Shown: piece by piece, positions 28,330 to 41,299 of the stretch | Layout: each line of letters opens with the position of its first letter | Numbering within the stretch: position 1 is the first letter of the stretch | Source: Ophiodon elongatus | Lineage: Eukaryota; Chordata; Actinopteri; Perciformes; Hexagrammidae | Direction: 5' to 3' | DNA length: 64,000 bases | Assembly (NCBI GenBank): GCA_016806645.1 | Contig: JACSYO010002129.1 | Span: forward strand, 2,146,001 to 2,210,000 | Notes under the pieces: model-generated | The model's database searches: none | Seen by the model: only the letters and a program-made list of their open reading frames with translations | Told to the model about the DNA's origin: nothing | Program-made: the position numbers and the translations under genes

Positions 28330-28610
28330 GGCCGTAGTGTGGCTCAATAGAGACCGATGTCATTCTGTCAGTTCGTCGGCCCTTTGGTCCAGACTGAATT
28401 ATCTCTATTGGATGGATTGTCCTTCAATTTTGTACATTCAAGGTTCCCAGAGGATAAATCCTGATGGCATTGGTGATCCTCTGATTTGCCTCCAGGTTGA
28501 TTTTTTTTTTTCTTCTTTTGTAAAATGTCTTGACAAATGTTGGATTGATTGTCATGAAATTTGGTAGAGACATCATCATCGTGAGCGTGTTAGCCTGTTG
28601 ACATTAGTAC
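28330..28610. mobile_element. Diverged fragment related to the MITE at 47434-48187
   Basis: Segments such as GTGGCTCAATAGAG..., TGGATGGATTGTCCTTCAA and CAGAGGATAAATCCTGATG correspond, in reverse complement and with substitutions, to 47860-48040 (CATCAATTGAGCCACA-like, CATCCATGCCATCC, CATTAGGATTCATCCTCTGG). Termini were not found, so this is a partial copy. Confidence 0.5.
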
Positions 28611-31507
28611 AGGCTCACAGAGCAGATCACAGTAGACTCTAGTCCTGTTTTATTCTAATATGAAGACATGTATAGTCAAGTAAAGGTAGCTATATTCAAT
28701 ATAGCACCAACATGTATTCACATCCCTGAGTGTCTCTGTAAAACGTACAATTCCAAGATAAACCCTGTGATGAATATCTTTGTCAACCACAGTTTTTAAC
28801 TAGAGACCATCTTGCGATGGATCACACCAGCCGCGTCACCAAGTCGGACCAGGAGCGTAAAGTGGTGGGGGCAAAAGCCCTCTCCTCACTTTTTACCCCT
28901 CTACCCCTGGCACCCTTGTTAGTATCACACCCGTCCTCTAACTCTGCCTTCATTTTGAACTTGACTACACACTTGTAAAGTTTCGTGACTGCATCTTGCA
29001 GGGTTGCGACGCTATCACAGTGAAAAAATCTGTCAGAAATAAAAGCACCTGGCAAAGTACTCAAACCCACTTCTGTGGAAGTTCCCGCAACAGTAAGTGC
29101 TTCCAGGACCACATTTTGCCAAGATGACTCACACACAGACTCACAAGGTGAGAACAATACCAGCGTTGCTGATGCGGCTGGTAATAAATTATTTCAGTAT
29201 GATTATCAACGGTTCATTGAATTTGATGTCCAAGTGAGTGTTAGAAAAGTGTATTGACCTAAACAAACGTGCACTCTCACACTTTAAAATCAGTGACTCA
29301 AGGCTCCCAACAACACGTCCTCTGTTCTTGCTGTGACCGACCCTCGTAAGTATCCTCGTAACCCTGTGTGATTATCCAAACATTTTTTTATGGCTAAGAG
29401 GGCTCTAGTTTCAGTCTAAAACACTAAGTCACTACTGGCCAGTGGGACAGCAGAGGTCTGCTAGGACAGCTGGACGAGCTGCAGGCCCGCAGTCTTTTGA
29501 GGCAGGAGGGCTGATAAAGTGGACCGCTTGAGTTCACAGTTCAGCAGACCCTTCACCTTCAGATACTGCTTCACCACTCACTCCCACTGACTGGGATGAC
29601 ATAACCAGGAGACTGATAAAGAAGGAAGGAGGAGTGGGTGACGTAGAGGAAAAAGAGGAAATGCCAATAATATTGAACAGTAAATAAAGCTGATTCAATT
29701 ATGACCATGATATGGTCATGAAGACTGATTTCCAATACTGTGGAGAGTTTCCAATGCTGAGATTTATAAATCAAATCTCTCATCTTTAGTCTGAGGTTAG
29801 GAGGAGTCAGAATGGTTGTGTTTCGAACAAATGTTAAGAGTCTCTTTTTCGACTGGAATCTAGTCAAATCTGAACTTGATGAGACGGCTTTGCCATCTGT
29901 ACAACATACACAACAACATACTCTGAAAAAAATACTTAAATGGGGAACAAAAACAGAGGGATCTGTCCTCCAGGACGCACTAACATGCAATAGCTGGCGT
30001 ACATACAGAATAGACAGAAATAGCTGAATCAAACTGAGGATGAAGCAGTTCATTACAGACAACATGTTATTGCAAACTGTTATCTACAAAAGTATTTTTT
30101 GTTGATCTTTTCATAGCTTGTTAGGATGCTTGAATTTCTTTTCTCCCGTGTTCCGATCTCAGAAGAGCAATAGAGTGGCCCTCTGAAAACCCTCTAAAAT
30201 TGAGAAGGAGACAACTAGCTGCTTTGTTTTAGTTTCATATTCCCTAAAGACTTCCTCTCTCTTTTTTTCTCTACTTTCTGTCCGGCTCCTACCTGTCGAC
30301 TGGAGCTTATTGTGCTCTCTAATGTGTGTTTTTAGCAGCAAGCTGAAGGCCATGATCTCATACCACAGAGAAAGGTCCCTTTGACTGATACTGATCTGGT
30401 CTTTGCTGCTCAACCCATAACCTTATACCTCTGCAGGCTGCTTTCATTAGCTCCACCTATATACTGTATATAATACACTTCTGTGTGTGTCTGATGCTAT
30501 CTAAGTCTGTATGTGCTCACACAAGCGTACAGGACATGTGGATGTGTGTGCATTTTTCTTACTTTTACATATTTTGGCATGCTAGCAAGCACATACATGC
30601 ACACGCACGGCAGTTTTTCCATAATGCAGTATTTATCTCTGCACTTGACTGTGGTTCTGGAAGGATTTTGCGTGTGTATCCATAATCTGATGCGGTGTCT
30701 GCTCCTATTGTCCAATGACATTGTTGCTCAGTTCAGTTGAACTCTATCAACCTTGAGGTTTCCCCTCCACCTCAACCACAGCTGCAGATGCCCAATCACA
30801 TGCAACCCCCCACTTCAAACACACACATGGACACGCACCATTTCTGCGTTTGTCTGTCATTCACGTATATCCCTTCGTCTGGCCCTCCATTAGTCAGTTA
30901 TTCCACTGATTTACCCTATCGCTTACATTATCAAACGACAGCTCTCATAATCATAATATACCTGGGCTGACTCGGGCCCTTTCATACAAACGCACACAGA
31001 TGCACATTAGAGTAGAGTAATATGCCCGTCATATCTGCTGGTGCTGAAGGCTGCTGTCATGGGCAGAAGGTCATTTTATGATGTGCGTTTGGGTTTGTGT
31101 CAAAGAGCGGTGTGAGGCGATGGCAGACGAGGAGGGAGGCGTGTACTCTCCGCTCTCTGTTTAGTGTAAACTCTGATAGGAGCAGAGTGCCAGTGACAGA
31201 CTGAAGCCAGGGGGATTTTTGTAGCATCAGGCGGCTCATCGCAGCGTGTTGGAAGAGCTGTGGAGGTGTTGAGAAGTTAGTGGGTGCAGATAGCTCTGAG
31301 AGTGTGAGACTTGGCTACCATAGTCTTTCAAGGAGGAGTCCTTTTAGCTGTTTATGTCATTCAGCTGATATTGTGGATATCTTTCTCTTCAGCATTATAC
31401 AACACCATATTATTTGATAGCATGTGTATGTGGTTTAACCTGTCCTAGTCACACACCAATACGGAAAAGGGCTTATGTCTGGATTAGTGTCAGTCTGGAC
31501 TCCGTAC

Positions 31508-31533
31508 TACACACACACACACACACACACACC
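31508..31533 (+). repeat. (AC)n microsatellite
   Basis: About 26 bases of AC. Confidence 0.95.
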
Positions 31534-32389
31534 CTCCAGTTTACAGCCTCTCCCCTAAGAGCATGAATGAGGCCTGTAATAGATTTTCTTTTCATTCATA
31601 ATCAGCCCGTGTGATCGAGCTCTTCACAATAAGCCTGCTCGCTCCCACACTTAACCCACTGTTACTGCACTGCGCTCGTTAATGCATGCGCACATACATC
31701 ATGAAGCACATGTGTGTCTGTGTGCTTGTGCGTCTGTGGACGTAAATATGCACATGCATGCGTGCATGTGTTTTCCTGTGTGGGAAAATGGGCTGTTGGT
31801 GAGGTGGAGCATGAAAGCGATAGTAAACAGAGGCTATTATCAGTGATAAAGCTCCACTCCTATTATGTGGCTGTTTGACTTGTTGTACGTTTACTGTGAG
31901 AAAAGCAGAGATAAGGCCGCAGAGAAAGTGAGGGAATTTGGAGGCAGCAATTTGGGATTGGAGGCAGAAAGAGACCGCGGGGGAGCAAGGTGGTGGTGTC
32001 GTTGAATAGGAAAGGAAAGACTTAGGGAGGAAGTGGAAGACGGGCAGCGGAGAGGGGTGTGGGAATGGAGGTGTTTAGGGACTCCCCGTGGACTGACTCC
32101 GACATGGGAACACACAGTGGCCCTAACGAAGCGTGGCAGCCCCTCGCTGACTTCGCTGAGAGAGATATTAGAGAGACGAGGGGGTACAGGTCTGGGACTG
32201 GGCCATATTGTTGAAAGACAGATGTTTGGGATGAATAAAGATGAGAGGTACTGTAGGATAAACAGGGAAAGAGGGCCTGTGTAAACACCTTGGTTATGGC
32301 GAAGCATTAGCATGACATTCACAGTATTCTCAGAGTTAAAGTTATCCATCACCATAAATATCTATATCTATACTTTATGCATCGGTTCT

Positions 32390-32425
32390 TTCCTTTGTGG
32401 GATCAATAAAGTTTATCTCTCTAAA
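32390..32425 (+). repeat. LINE 3'-tail-like sequence
   Basis: TTTGTGGGATCAATAAAGTT followed by TATCT repeats resembles the 3' terminus of teleost LINEs. Very short, so low confidence. Confidence 0.3.
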
Positions 32426-32787
32426 GTCTATCAAAAAGTTCAAATTAAAGAGGCCTTTCACCCAAATACAAAATACAAATAATGTCTTATTTTTCTAGAC
32501 CATTTCCACTTGGCAGGCCAGTTTACCAAAAACTTTAACGCCTTCCCAATCATGACCGGCATTCAGTTCTATCTCTGTCTGCTATTTCTGCAAAAACTGC
32601 CAAGAGCAAAATGACTTCCCAAAATGTAACGTAAGACCCAAATGAAAATAATACCAAGATTCTTCTCATTGTAGTTTTGGAAAACATTTGTGATCCCAAC
32701 AAAAGGATGTGAGCTATTACAACCACAGACTCGTGGCAGCCAGTTTGTAGTGACTGAGGGATCCTGGACTCGAGTAGATTTATTCTC

Positions 32788-32820
<33 letters not shown>

Positions 32821-33489
32821 GTCACTCTTGTACGCAGTACAAACCATTGCGTGTCACCATGCGCAGTTGCTTAAGATACCCAAACTAAGTCTGTCATTAT
32901 ACTGTCATACTTGGAGCATTACATCACCAGTCTGTCACTCTCGGTTTATTTGGAGGCATATTCCTCACGAGCAGCACTGTTACACATGGTCGTCATCATG
33001 AGCCAATCACTGGAACTGCCTCTCCACTTCAATCTGCCTCTCTGTGATGTGAAGTGGTCAGATCAGCCGCCACTCTCTGTCCCGTTCTCTTGTCCGGGGA
33101 AACAACACGGCACGCTGACTGTTGCTCTCATTGATGAAGTGAGCGACTGAAGGACTCACGGTATGAAGGAGAGTGAGAGAGGCAGATTTTTCAGCCTTGC
33201 ATGTGTTTGTGCAAGTATGCCTCTGTCTAAGCCTTTACTTCCTATTTAGTTTATTTACTAAAGCCCAGTTGTTTTTCCCCTTTGAGTCTGAAGCTCATTC
33301 AGTTTCCTCATCCCTCAATCTTCTTACCTCAAATCACGAGAGGAAGCAGGTGACTGTGGCCTTGTTTAGCATGGGGGAAGGTTTGAGGCAGTTTGAGGTG
33401 TTTTTTTTATTTTATTTTGCTAATTGATTTGTAATTAAAGTTATTTCTTATGCATTTTGTTGCAGCTTTCCGAATGTAAGGAGTTGTTG

Positions 33490-33985
33490 TTGTTTTTCAT
33501 CGTCAATGCAATAGTGAACTAAATACCTTTTGGGTTTTGGACATTTGTTCGACAAAACAAAGTTTGAAGACACATCACATTTGATTTAGAAAACTATGAA
33601 AACGTTTGGCGATGCAGCTTTCAGCTATTTAGTGTCAAGTCACTGGAACAGCCTTCCAGAGGATCTGAGAGGAGCTTAAAATATTGATAAACTTAAAAAC
33701 TCATATCATCTTTGTGGTTTTATTATTTGTATATCTTCCATTATCATTTCTATATCTATTTAACCTATTTTGGGTGAATTATTTCATTTTATCATAGTAA
33801 GATTTTACTACTTTTAAATCTGAATTTTTGTCAATCCCTCTTAAAGGACTTTGAAGTGCATTTGATTGATTGATGATGGTTTTTTTTTTTTTCACGGTTT
33901 AATTTTGTTGACTAAACTGCATCAATTAATTGAGAGCATTCTGAGAAAATGAAGAATTATTGTAAATAATCATTAGTTGCAGCTC
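33490..33985. mobile_element. TAGGGCTGCA-family MITE interrupted by an L2-type LINE fragment
   Basis: 33510-33610 (TTTTGGGTTTTGGACATTTG, TTCGACAAAACAAAGTTTGA) and 33885-33975 (AATTAATTGAGAGCATTC, AATCATTAGTTGCAGCTCTTG) are interior and right-end MITE sequence. Between them, ~33630-33880 reads HWNSLPEDLRGA then a stop, followed by TTTGAAGTGCATTTGATTGA. That is the C-terminus and 3' tail characteristic of L2-like LINEs. It lies just upstream of the first visible coro7 exon. Confidence 0.55.
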
Positions 33986-34444
33986 TTGTCCAAATTGCCT
34001 CGAGTCTGATGTTGTTTGTTGACAATGTTTCCATCTTGAAACATGTTCCTCATGGGGTTTTATGCTAACTTGGTCTTTGATAATAATCTCTTTAGCACAG
34101 GTATTAAGCACCAAGGCATTTAAATCAGTCAATTTGAGTAATTTGCGTCTGACAATGCATTTGTTTAGCTGTACATTTTCCACAGAGTTGGACTGAGTTT
34201 TTTTTCCGACTGTTTTCCTGAACTTCAGATAAAAATCAGTGGAAAGAAATCGCAACACAACCGGTCTGATCTGACTTAACAACGTATTACAGCTGTTACC
34301 CTAAACTTGAACACACTGCTCCATCTAGTGGTGCCTTTGTAAAACCTCAGACCCTGTGGCATATTGAGATGTAATAGTAAGTCCACTACACCAGTAAACT
34401 GTTTCTGAGCATGGTTTGAATGTGTCTTGCCTCTTTGCTTTCAG

Positions 34445-36161
34445 GATGGTGATCCCTCTGTTTGATGATGACACCGGTCTGCTCATACTGGCTGGCATGG
34501 TGAGATACAGATGAATGCCTGTCTATTATGTATTCTGGCAGGGGAAATCTTTGAGGAATGGTTTTGACAGTCATGCTTTGCAGAACAGTGTATGACTGAA
34601 TGATGTTCACTCTCACACAGGGAGACACTGTGATTGATTGCTTCGAAGTGTCTGCGTCTGAGCCTTTCTTAACGGAAGGTAAAGCTTGTTCCTTGTTCAT
34701 CTGTCTCGTCAGATTATTACAGCTCTCGCTCCTGGTATTTGATCCATCTCTTTTTCTTCTTTTTTTTTTCTCTGTACATTTTTTCCCTGTAGTGAGCCAC
34801 TGTCTGACGGACACCTCAACACGCGGAGTTGCTAAGGTCCCCAAGATGGCGTTGGATGTCCTGTCCTGCGAGGTGATGCGTGTCCTTCAGCTGACAGACA
34901 GCTGCATTGTGCCAATCAGCTATCAAGTCCCTCGCAAGGTGCGTATATGGACAGAAATCACTGACATGCCGACGCGTACAGCAGATTCACAACAAATGCA
35001 AGTGATGTTTGTGTGCGCTTCCTTGTCTTACAGCATTCAAACCAGGAGTTTCATGAAGATCTTTACCCAGATACCGTGGGCACGACTCCAGCCATGTCTG
35101 CTGAGGAGTGGTGGAAGGGAGGCAACAAGCAGGTAAAGGATCTCCACTCTCAAGTTTATCCAGTCGTCACACTGAAGGGACGCCTCAAACTGTCGGCTCT
35201 GTTTGTCCCTCAGGTGGAGAAAGTCAGCCTCCATCCAGTCACACAGCCCAAACCAAAGGCTGCACCAGCAAAAAAGAAGGAGCTGGCCAGTGGGGGGAGC
35301 AAGGAGGTAGAACACGTTTTAGTGTTACTGACCATTAAGGCTCCACTGACTGACATTTCTTTATGAAGTTAACAGCCTCCCTGCTGTTCCACAGGATCCG
35401 GCCCGTGGCTGCTCCACCTCCAGTAGTCCTCTGAGCACTCCCAGCAGCAGCGCTGCCCCGTCCCGCTCTCCTTCCTCCACCTCTGGTCTCTCCTCAGGCT
35501 TCCTCCCCAGCCCCAGTCCCAGCCAGAGCGCCAAGGCCATCCAGAGCCTGCTGGGTATAAACACACACACCTAAAATCTCTCGTTCCTCATTTTGGTGTC
35601 GGCCTTTTTATAATAATGTTTCTTTAGTGACAAATCTGTTGAATTAGAATGATCTCTGATCTAGGGCCGACCTCCAAGTTCCGTCACATCCAGGGTGCAG
35701 TGATGCACCGGGACACACACATCACCAACCTGCGTGGCCTCAACCTGACTATACCAGGCGAGTCTGACGGCTTCTGTGTCAACCGCCAACGCATGGCAGT
35801 GCCCCTCAATATCTCCGGGGGCCAGATCGCCATCTGTGAGGTACGGCAGCAGCTGGAGATTAGATTTAAAAACTGTTCAGTATCCATGTTGAGTGTCTCT
35901 TTTTTTTATTATCTTGTACTTGGGAAAGTGAGAATACGGCTTACTGTATGTGATTGAGTGATTGACTAGATTCCTCTCCTTTCCTCAGCGCTCCCAGCCG
36001 GGCAGGCTACCGGACACCGCCATGCCCACCATCCAAAACTCTGTTAATGTGGTGGACTTGTCCTGGGACCCCTTTGACACACAGCGGCTTGCTGTGGGTA
36101 AGTGAATACTAGACTGTGTAGGTGTGAGCATTTGCAGCTGTATGTTGTATCGGCTGTCTGA

Positions 36162-36233
<72 letters not shown>

Positions 36234-37763
36234 TGATATGTGTATTTCCATTCTTGCTAGCTGGGGATGATGCAAAGATCCGGGTGTGGCAGGTACCAAA
36301 GGGAGGGCTGAAAGACACCCTGACTGAGCCTGAGGTCCTCGTGCAAGGTAGGACCAGGCCCACCTACTGAAATTTCCTCAATTTAGTTTTCTCTATAACA
36401 GATTGTTGATTGACGAGCCTGACGAACAACAGTAAAAGTCCCGTTGATCGACAGCTGCTGTGACCCCCTTGTAGGCCACACGGAGAAGATTTACTCCATC
36501 GTGTTCCACCCTCTGGCCAGCGGACTCTTGGCTTCTTCATCCTACGATCTCACAGTCAGACTGTGGAACCTGGAGAACGAAGAACAGGTCAAACTCCTCA
36601 CTGGACACCAGGACCAGGTGGGTGACCAAGATCCACGCCTCGATCAAATCTTGGAACACAAGAGTAAAACATCATATATGACTGTTTGGCAACAGTTTGG
36701 ACATTTGGATATGTTCGCTTACACGTACTGGAGTAACATACATCAACTGTCCATTGTAGTCTCTGAGCTTCTTCTTATTCCTTCTTGTTTCTACTCGTTG
36801 ATTATATTCAGATCTTTTGCATGGCGTGGAGCCCAGATGGAAAGCTCCTGGCCACATTGTGCAAAGATGGCAAAGTTCGCATCTATGACCCTCGCAAGTC
36901 CACTGCACCTGTGCAGGTATGTACAGCACATCAGAGAATATGAGAGGATGCAATAAAAAAAGAAATTTGTTTTTAGGTGTTTATTGTGAAAATGGTGAAA
37001 CACATGCGTATCTTTACTCCACGTACTGTTTGTACATGTAACAGCTCTCATATCATACTTAAATTTAATTTAACGACATTGAACTCTTTTAAACCACTCG
37101 TCAGAACCATGTTATCTGGTGGAAACGTGTTTTTGTTGTTGTTGTTCATTTATTTATTTATTTGGTCAATAGTGTGTTACTGCTCTATAAAAGCAATAAG
37201 ATGCCTTAATGCTAATCTACAGTGAGATAGAATTATCTAAGAGGCATTGTCAAGCAATGCCTTACAGTGTTGTTTAATCCCTGTCAAAACACATGCTCAT
37301 GTTGTTTCTTTAACTACTTAATTCTTTAATAATTATCTTACTTTTCTTCTTTAGGAGGGCCCAGGTCCTGAGGGCCACAGGGGAGCTCGTGCGGTGTGGG
37401 TGTGTGAGGGCAAGTACCTGTTGGTGTCAGGATTTGACAGGTACTGAATATGGAAAATTTTTGTTTTGTCTTTTTTTGTTAAAGCGTTATAAAGCTGGCA
37501 AAAATCTGACAAACCACTGTTTTATTGCTACTAAAACAGTTCAGTTAAGTGTTAAATTGTGTATTTAATGCATCATCCTTGTCGTCCTTCTGCAGTCGCA
37601 GTGAGAGAAAACTTTACCTATACTCTGCTGACTCCCTGTCCTCTGGAGCCATAGCCAGCACCAGCATAGACACCTCTCCCTCCACACTCATCCCTTTCTA
37701 CGATCCCGACACCAGTGTGGTCATCCTCAATGCAAAAGTAAGCAAATAAAATAATTAAAAAAA

Positions 37764-37799
<36 letters not shown>

Positions 37800-39525
37800 C
37801 TGCATATAAGGTACATTTGAATATCAAAACTGAGAACAACTTGATAATTAGATGTAACCTGTGTGTTTAATCTGTTTTTCAGGGTGATACAAGAGTGCAC
37901 ATTTATGAGATTGTCCCCGAAGAGCCGTACTTTATGGAGTGCAGCAGTTTTAACTCTCCTGAGCCACATAAGGTAGAACTCCCTCGTGCTTTTATCTTAG
38001 TCGTATTTCAATTGTCTGTCACCATACATCTGCATACTGTACATGGACAGCCAGAGTGGAACAATACCCTTCTTAAAACCGGGCCATGTTTCTGATGCTG
38101 GATGTGTTTTTTTGTTTGCTAAACTCTGACACTTCTTGATTGTTTCCTGTTTGCAGGGCTTCGCCTTTCTGCCCAAGTCGGAGTGCAATGTGCGTGACGT
38201 GGAGATAGCTGTGGGACTCATGCTCACCAAGGCAACTATAGAACCAGTGGCCTTCAAAGTGCCACGGGTCAGGGTGAGCCAGCTACACCACCTAGTGGAC
38301 TTAATACTGCATACTTTCCTACCTGATGGTTATTTCTTATGAATGGCTATTGCTTATACTATATAAAGTATAAATAGCTGTGTGTGTGTATGTGACTCTG
38401 TGTCTCCAGAAAGAGTTTTTCCAGGACGACGTGTACACTGACACCGCTGTCTGCTGGGAACCAGCACTGACTGCCTCTGCCTGGCTGTCCGGCTCCAACG
38501 GCCAACACAAAAAGATCAGCCTAAAGCCTAAAGACATGACGCCAGGTGCTGACATAGACCACATCCGTACATACCACGGCACTTTGTCCAACATATCTCC
38601 ACCTAGATGGAGATGCTACAGTCTACATGTACGTATATTGGATTTGTGGTTTCAGGTTTTGACACTGTGTTTTTTCAGTGAGTGAGGCCCCCAAAGAGGC
38701 TCCAGTGAGGAAATATCTGCCCTCATCAGTTTACTTGGAGGAGAAGACTGATGAACAGAAGAAAGAGGAGGTGAGGATGAGCTCCACCTCGTGTGTCATG
38801 ATGATCTACGATGCGGTATTTTTCGCATGTGTTTTAACACTGAATGTGTGTGTGTGTGTGTGGCCCAGCTGCTCAGTGCCATGGTGGCCAAGTTGGGGAA
38901 CATTGATGACCCGCTGCCACAGGATTCCTTCGAGGGGGTCGACGAGGATGAGTGGGTGAGTGAATGTGATGGAAACGGCGCTCGACTCCAATGACAGACA
39001 TCTTGCTCATGGTTTAAGCTAGTCCTTTTGCTACCACTGTATAATGAAGCACTGAAAAGCTACTGGTGAGATTGTCATAGTCAGTTTTGCTCAATGATTT
39101 GGGTTGATGTAACTTTTTAGGATGCAGTGTTTTATGGTTATGTTTTGATATTTGTATTTGACAAGAGATGTATCATGTGTTGTCTCTTGCTCTTGTTTCC
39201 AGCACCAGGTCATTACTCCAAATGTCCTAAATTAGATTCCTTCAGGAGTGTGAAAAACTTTGACACTTCTATCTGAGTGGCTTAAACTAATATCCAACAA
39301 TTGTTACCAATGTTTTGGTTCATTGAAACTATAATATGTTAAGAAGAATACAACATATCAGACTGTTGTTTACACATAAGGGATCAGTACATATGATATG
39401 ACAAATGTTGGCAAAATCACATTTAAACTAAATAATTTGATTATCTTTTGTGGGAAAAAAAATGTATTCCAAGTCTCTAATCCATCTCTGGTAACTGTGC
39501 CTGTTGTGTCGTCCAGGATGACTAG
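34445..39525 (+). CDS. coro7: Coronin-7, C-terminal ~70% (5' partial)
   Basis: Tandem-propeller coronin of cytosol and trans-Golgi; the family acts in actin regulation and post-Golgi export. Nineteen exons, all GT-AG and phase-consistent: 34445-34499, 34621-34678, 34793-34938, 35034-35132, 35214-35306, 35395-35554, 35665-35840, 35989-36097, 36261-36347, 36475-36617, 36812-36916, 37355-37440, 37596-37737, 37883-37972, 38157-38273, 38410-38545, 38679-38770, 38869-38955, 39517-39525 (stop TAG). They encode 662 residues. In visible numbering: end of propeller 1 (1-119, with VPRK and EFHEDLYPDT), Lys then Ser/Pro-rich linker (120-203), propeller 2 (~205-555, including SSYDLTVRLW), and an acidic tail ending FEGVDEDEWDD. 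Human coronin-7 is ~925 residues, so ~260 N-terminal residues (first WD blades) are missing; the first exon opens in split phase. Identity is very secure; the 5' end is not in the window. Confidence 0.97.
36164..36229 (+). repeat. (GT)n microsatellite in coro7 intron, 31 bp from an acceptor
   Basis: 66 bases of GT in the intron before exon 36261-36347, ending close to the branch-point/polypyrimidine zone. UG repeats are bound by TDP-43 and CELF proteins in vertebrates, so they may affect inclusion of this exon. Confidence 0.95.
37769..37798 (+). repeat. (TA)n microsatellite in coro7 intron
   Basis: About 30 bases of TA shortly after the 37737 donor. Confidence 0.95.
38844..38862 (+). repeat. 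(TG)n tract occupying the polypyrimidine position of a coro7 acceptor
   Basis: About 19 bases of TG run up to GGCCCAG, directly before exon 38869-38955. A normal pyrimidine tract is absent. Confidence 0.9.
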
Positions 39526-41045
39526 AGCGGACGCCATCTTGCCTTTGATTCAGTCATGGTGCCAACAGCAGAGAAGAGAGAACAGATCTACCGTCAAGTC
39601 ACGTTGCCACACACAGGTCCTCGGAGCTTAATCAGCGAACATCTCATCCTACGGCACGCACAAAGAATACTGTACAATGTGAAAGTAAAAATTATGTGGG
39701 GAAAAAAAAATCACGATAACCATAACACCCTCTGATATCAGTATGTATCACTATATCTGTAAAGGTTTAGAAAATCAAATGTCATGTTGTCTAGTTTGGT
39801 GTCCATCATATCCGACTGCATGAAATTTGATATGAAAATCATTTTTGGTTGTAATCCTTAAGATTTAAGGAATGATTTCTGAATGATTTAATTATTTTAA
39901 AAATCATTCCGTGATAAATAAGACATAGTAACTGCTTTGTTATGTTAATGTGGATTAAAAAAAAAAAAATGAAGTCACGCTATTCAGGATATTTGGAAAG
40001 ACATATGCCGGATAATACAACAGTAAATATGAGAAAATAGTCCATTGAAATCATCAATCAGGACACCTCAAACATTTCTGGCCGGTCACTTGAGCACGCT
40101 CATTCACAATGTGTCTTTGAAGGATGTAATGTTGTTAATGATCTCGTTGCATGAGTGAATCTCTCGTCTTCCTGTTTGATCAGGTAAAACACACACACGA
40201 TTACTGTAACACGTTCAAGCCTTCAGCAGCAAAAACCACACTGAGGATACAACAGGGTCACCAGTGTTCATGTTTGGCCGTGAACTGGGATTTCTTATGA
40301 CAACAACATTAAGTTCTCTTTTTCTTTGTTCGCCAATGATAGAATAAAAATGCCAATTTAACAATGTGTTATTTGTTGAATTGATTAAATGTTTTGCCAT
40401 GTGGTAGTCTTATAATAGTCTTATAAGTAGGGGTTAAAGGTTAATGGAACCAAGATATTATGCATTGAATGCCAAACCACCTCCTTTTTGGATTTTTTTT
40501 AGAGGGGCCTTTGTATACTCAAAGAAGATGATTCTTTTTTCTTTCTTTTCTTTTTCGCTGGGCAACTTTTAATCATCTCGGTTGCCAAATGTTCTTATCT
40601 AATGTTAACTAGCATGGTGTTAATTAGCCAAATACAGTACAGTATTATAACTTGCAAAACAGCCGTAATAGGTATCATGTAATCTCCGATCAAGGCTACA
40701 GCAATATCGTCAATAATCAAGTCTTGAACCCACCATTTGTTAACAACCTCTGATGGACTGAAACGAACCATCGATTCAGCCGGTCGTGCACATCGTGTTG
40801 AACAGGTGACCTGCAGGTGTCGTCTGTGATTGTGTGATGTACACTGTATGTGCTTGTGATTCTCAAACGCCGTACTTTGTAATATTTGGATTGGATTAAC
40901 TGCATTCCGTTGTGTTAAAAAGAGCTTCCTTTTTATACACTGAGTTGAGCATTGTTGTTGTTTTGTCCGTTGTACTTGAGGAATGGTTTGTGGAATTTTT
41001 TTCAATATTGTCTCGCAATAAACACATATTTGAACCAAATACTGC
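39526..41045 (+). other. coro7: coro7 3' untranslated region (extent estimated)
   Basis: Sequence after the coro7 stop codon is AT-rich without a credible reading frame. Two plus-strand AATAAA signals could end the transcript: 40343-40348 and 41017-41022. The second gives a 3'UTR of ~1.5 kb. Which one is used cannot be decided from sequence. Confidence 0.5.
41017..41022 (+). terminator. Candidate coro7 polyadenylation signal
   Basis: Canonical AATAAA ~1.5 kb after the coro7 stop, followed by a T-rich stretch (CTTTTCCTTTTGTATT) ~25 bases on. An alternative AATAAA lies at 40343-40348. Confidence 0.4.
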
Positions 41046-41299
41046 TTTTCCTTTTGTATTAAGGGTCGCCATGACGATCATAATGAAGAGATATGTGGGA
41101 ATGGCTTCAGTGATTTCTGAGCTTTTATGCATTGATGTTTCTTCGGTGGAGACTGTGGGCACAGAAAATATATAAGTGCATAAAGTAAATTAGATGCATT
41201 TAAATTTGGCTATTAAAAAAAAGAATAAACATACAAACAAATTGACTGTGCCCTTTACTATATATTGCATAATATTGTATATATTCATTTTATGAAATA

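Larger units (their letters stand above)
14471..34444 (+). other. Gene-less stretch up to the first visible coro7 exon, probably intron
   Basis: AT-rich introns-like sequence without a recognisable coding exon. It contains (AC)n at 15435-15508, (GT)n at 23297-23356, GT/AT at 27993-28035, (AC)n at 31508-31533, poly(G) at 19592-19604, a MITE fragment (~28330) and a MITE/LINE nest (~33490-33985). Regulatory-looking complex blocks occur at ~18780-18920, ~20160-20300 and ~22240-22390. The call as coro7 intron rests on the split-phase first exon at 34445. Confidence 0.5.

Noticed and set aside
35361..35570. Minus frames opposite the coro7 Ser/Pro linker exon
   Set aside because: Antisense shadows of exon 35395-35554.
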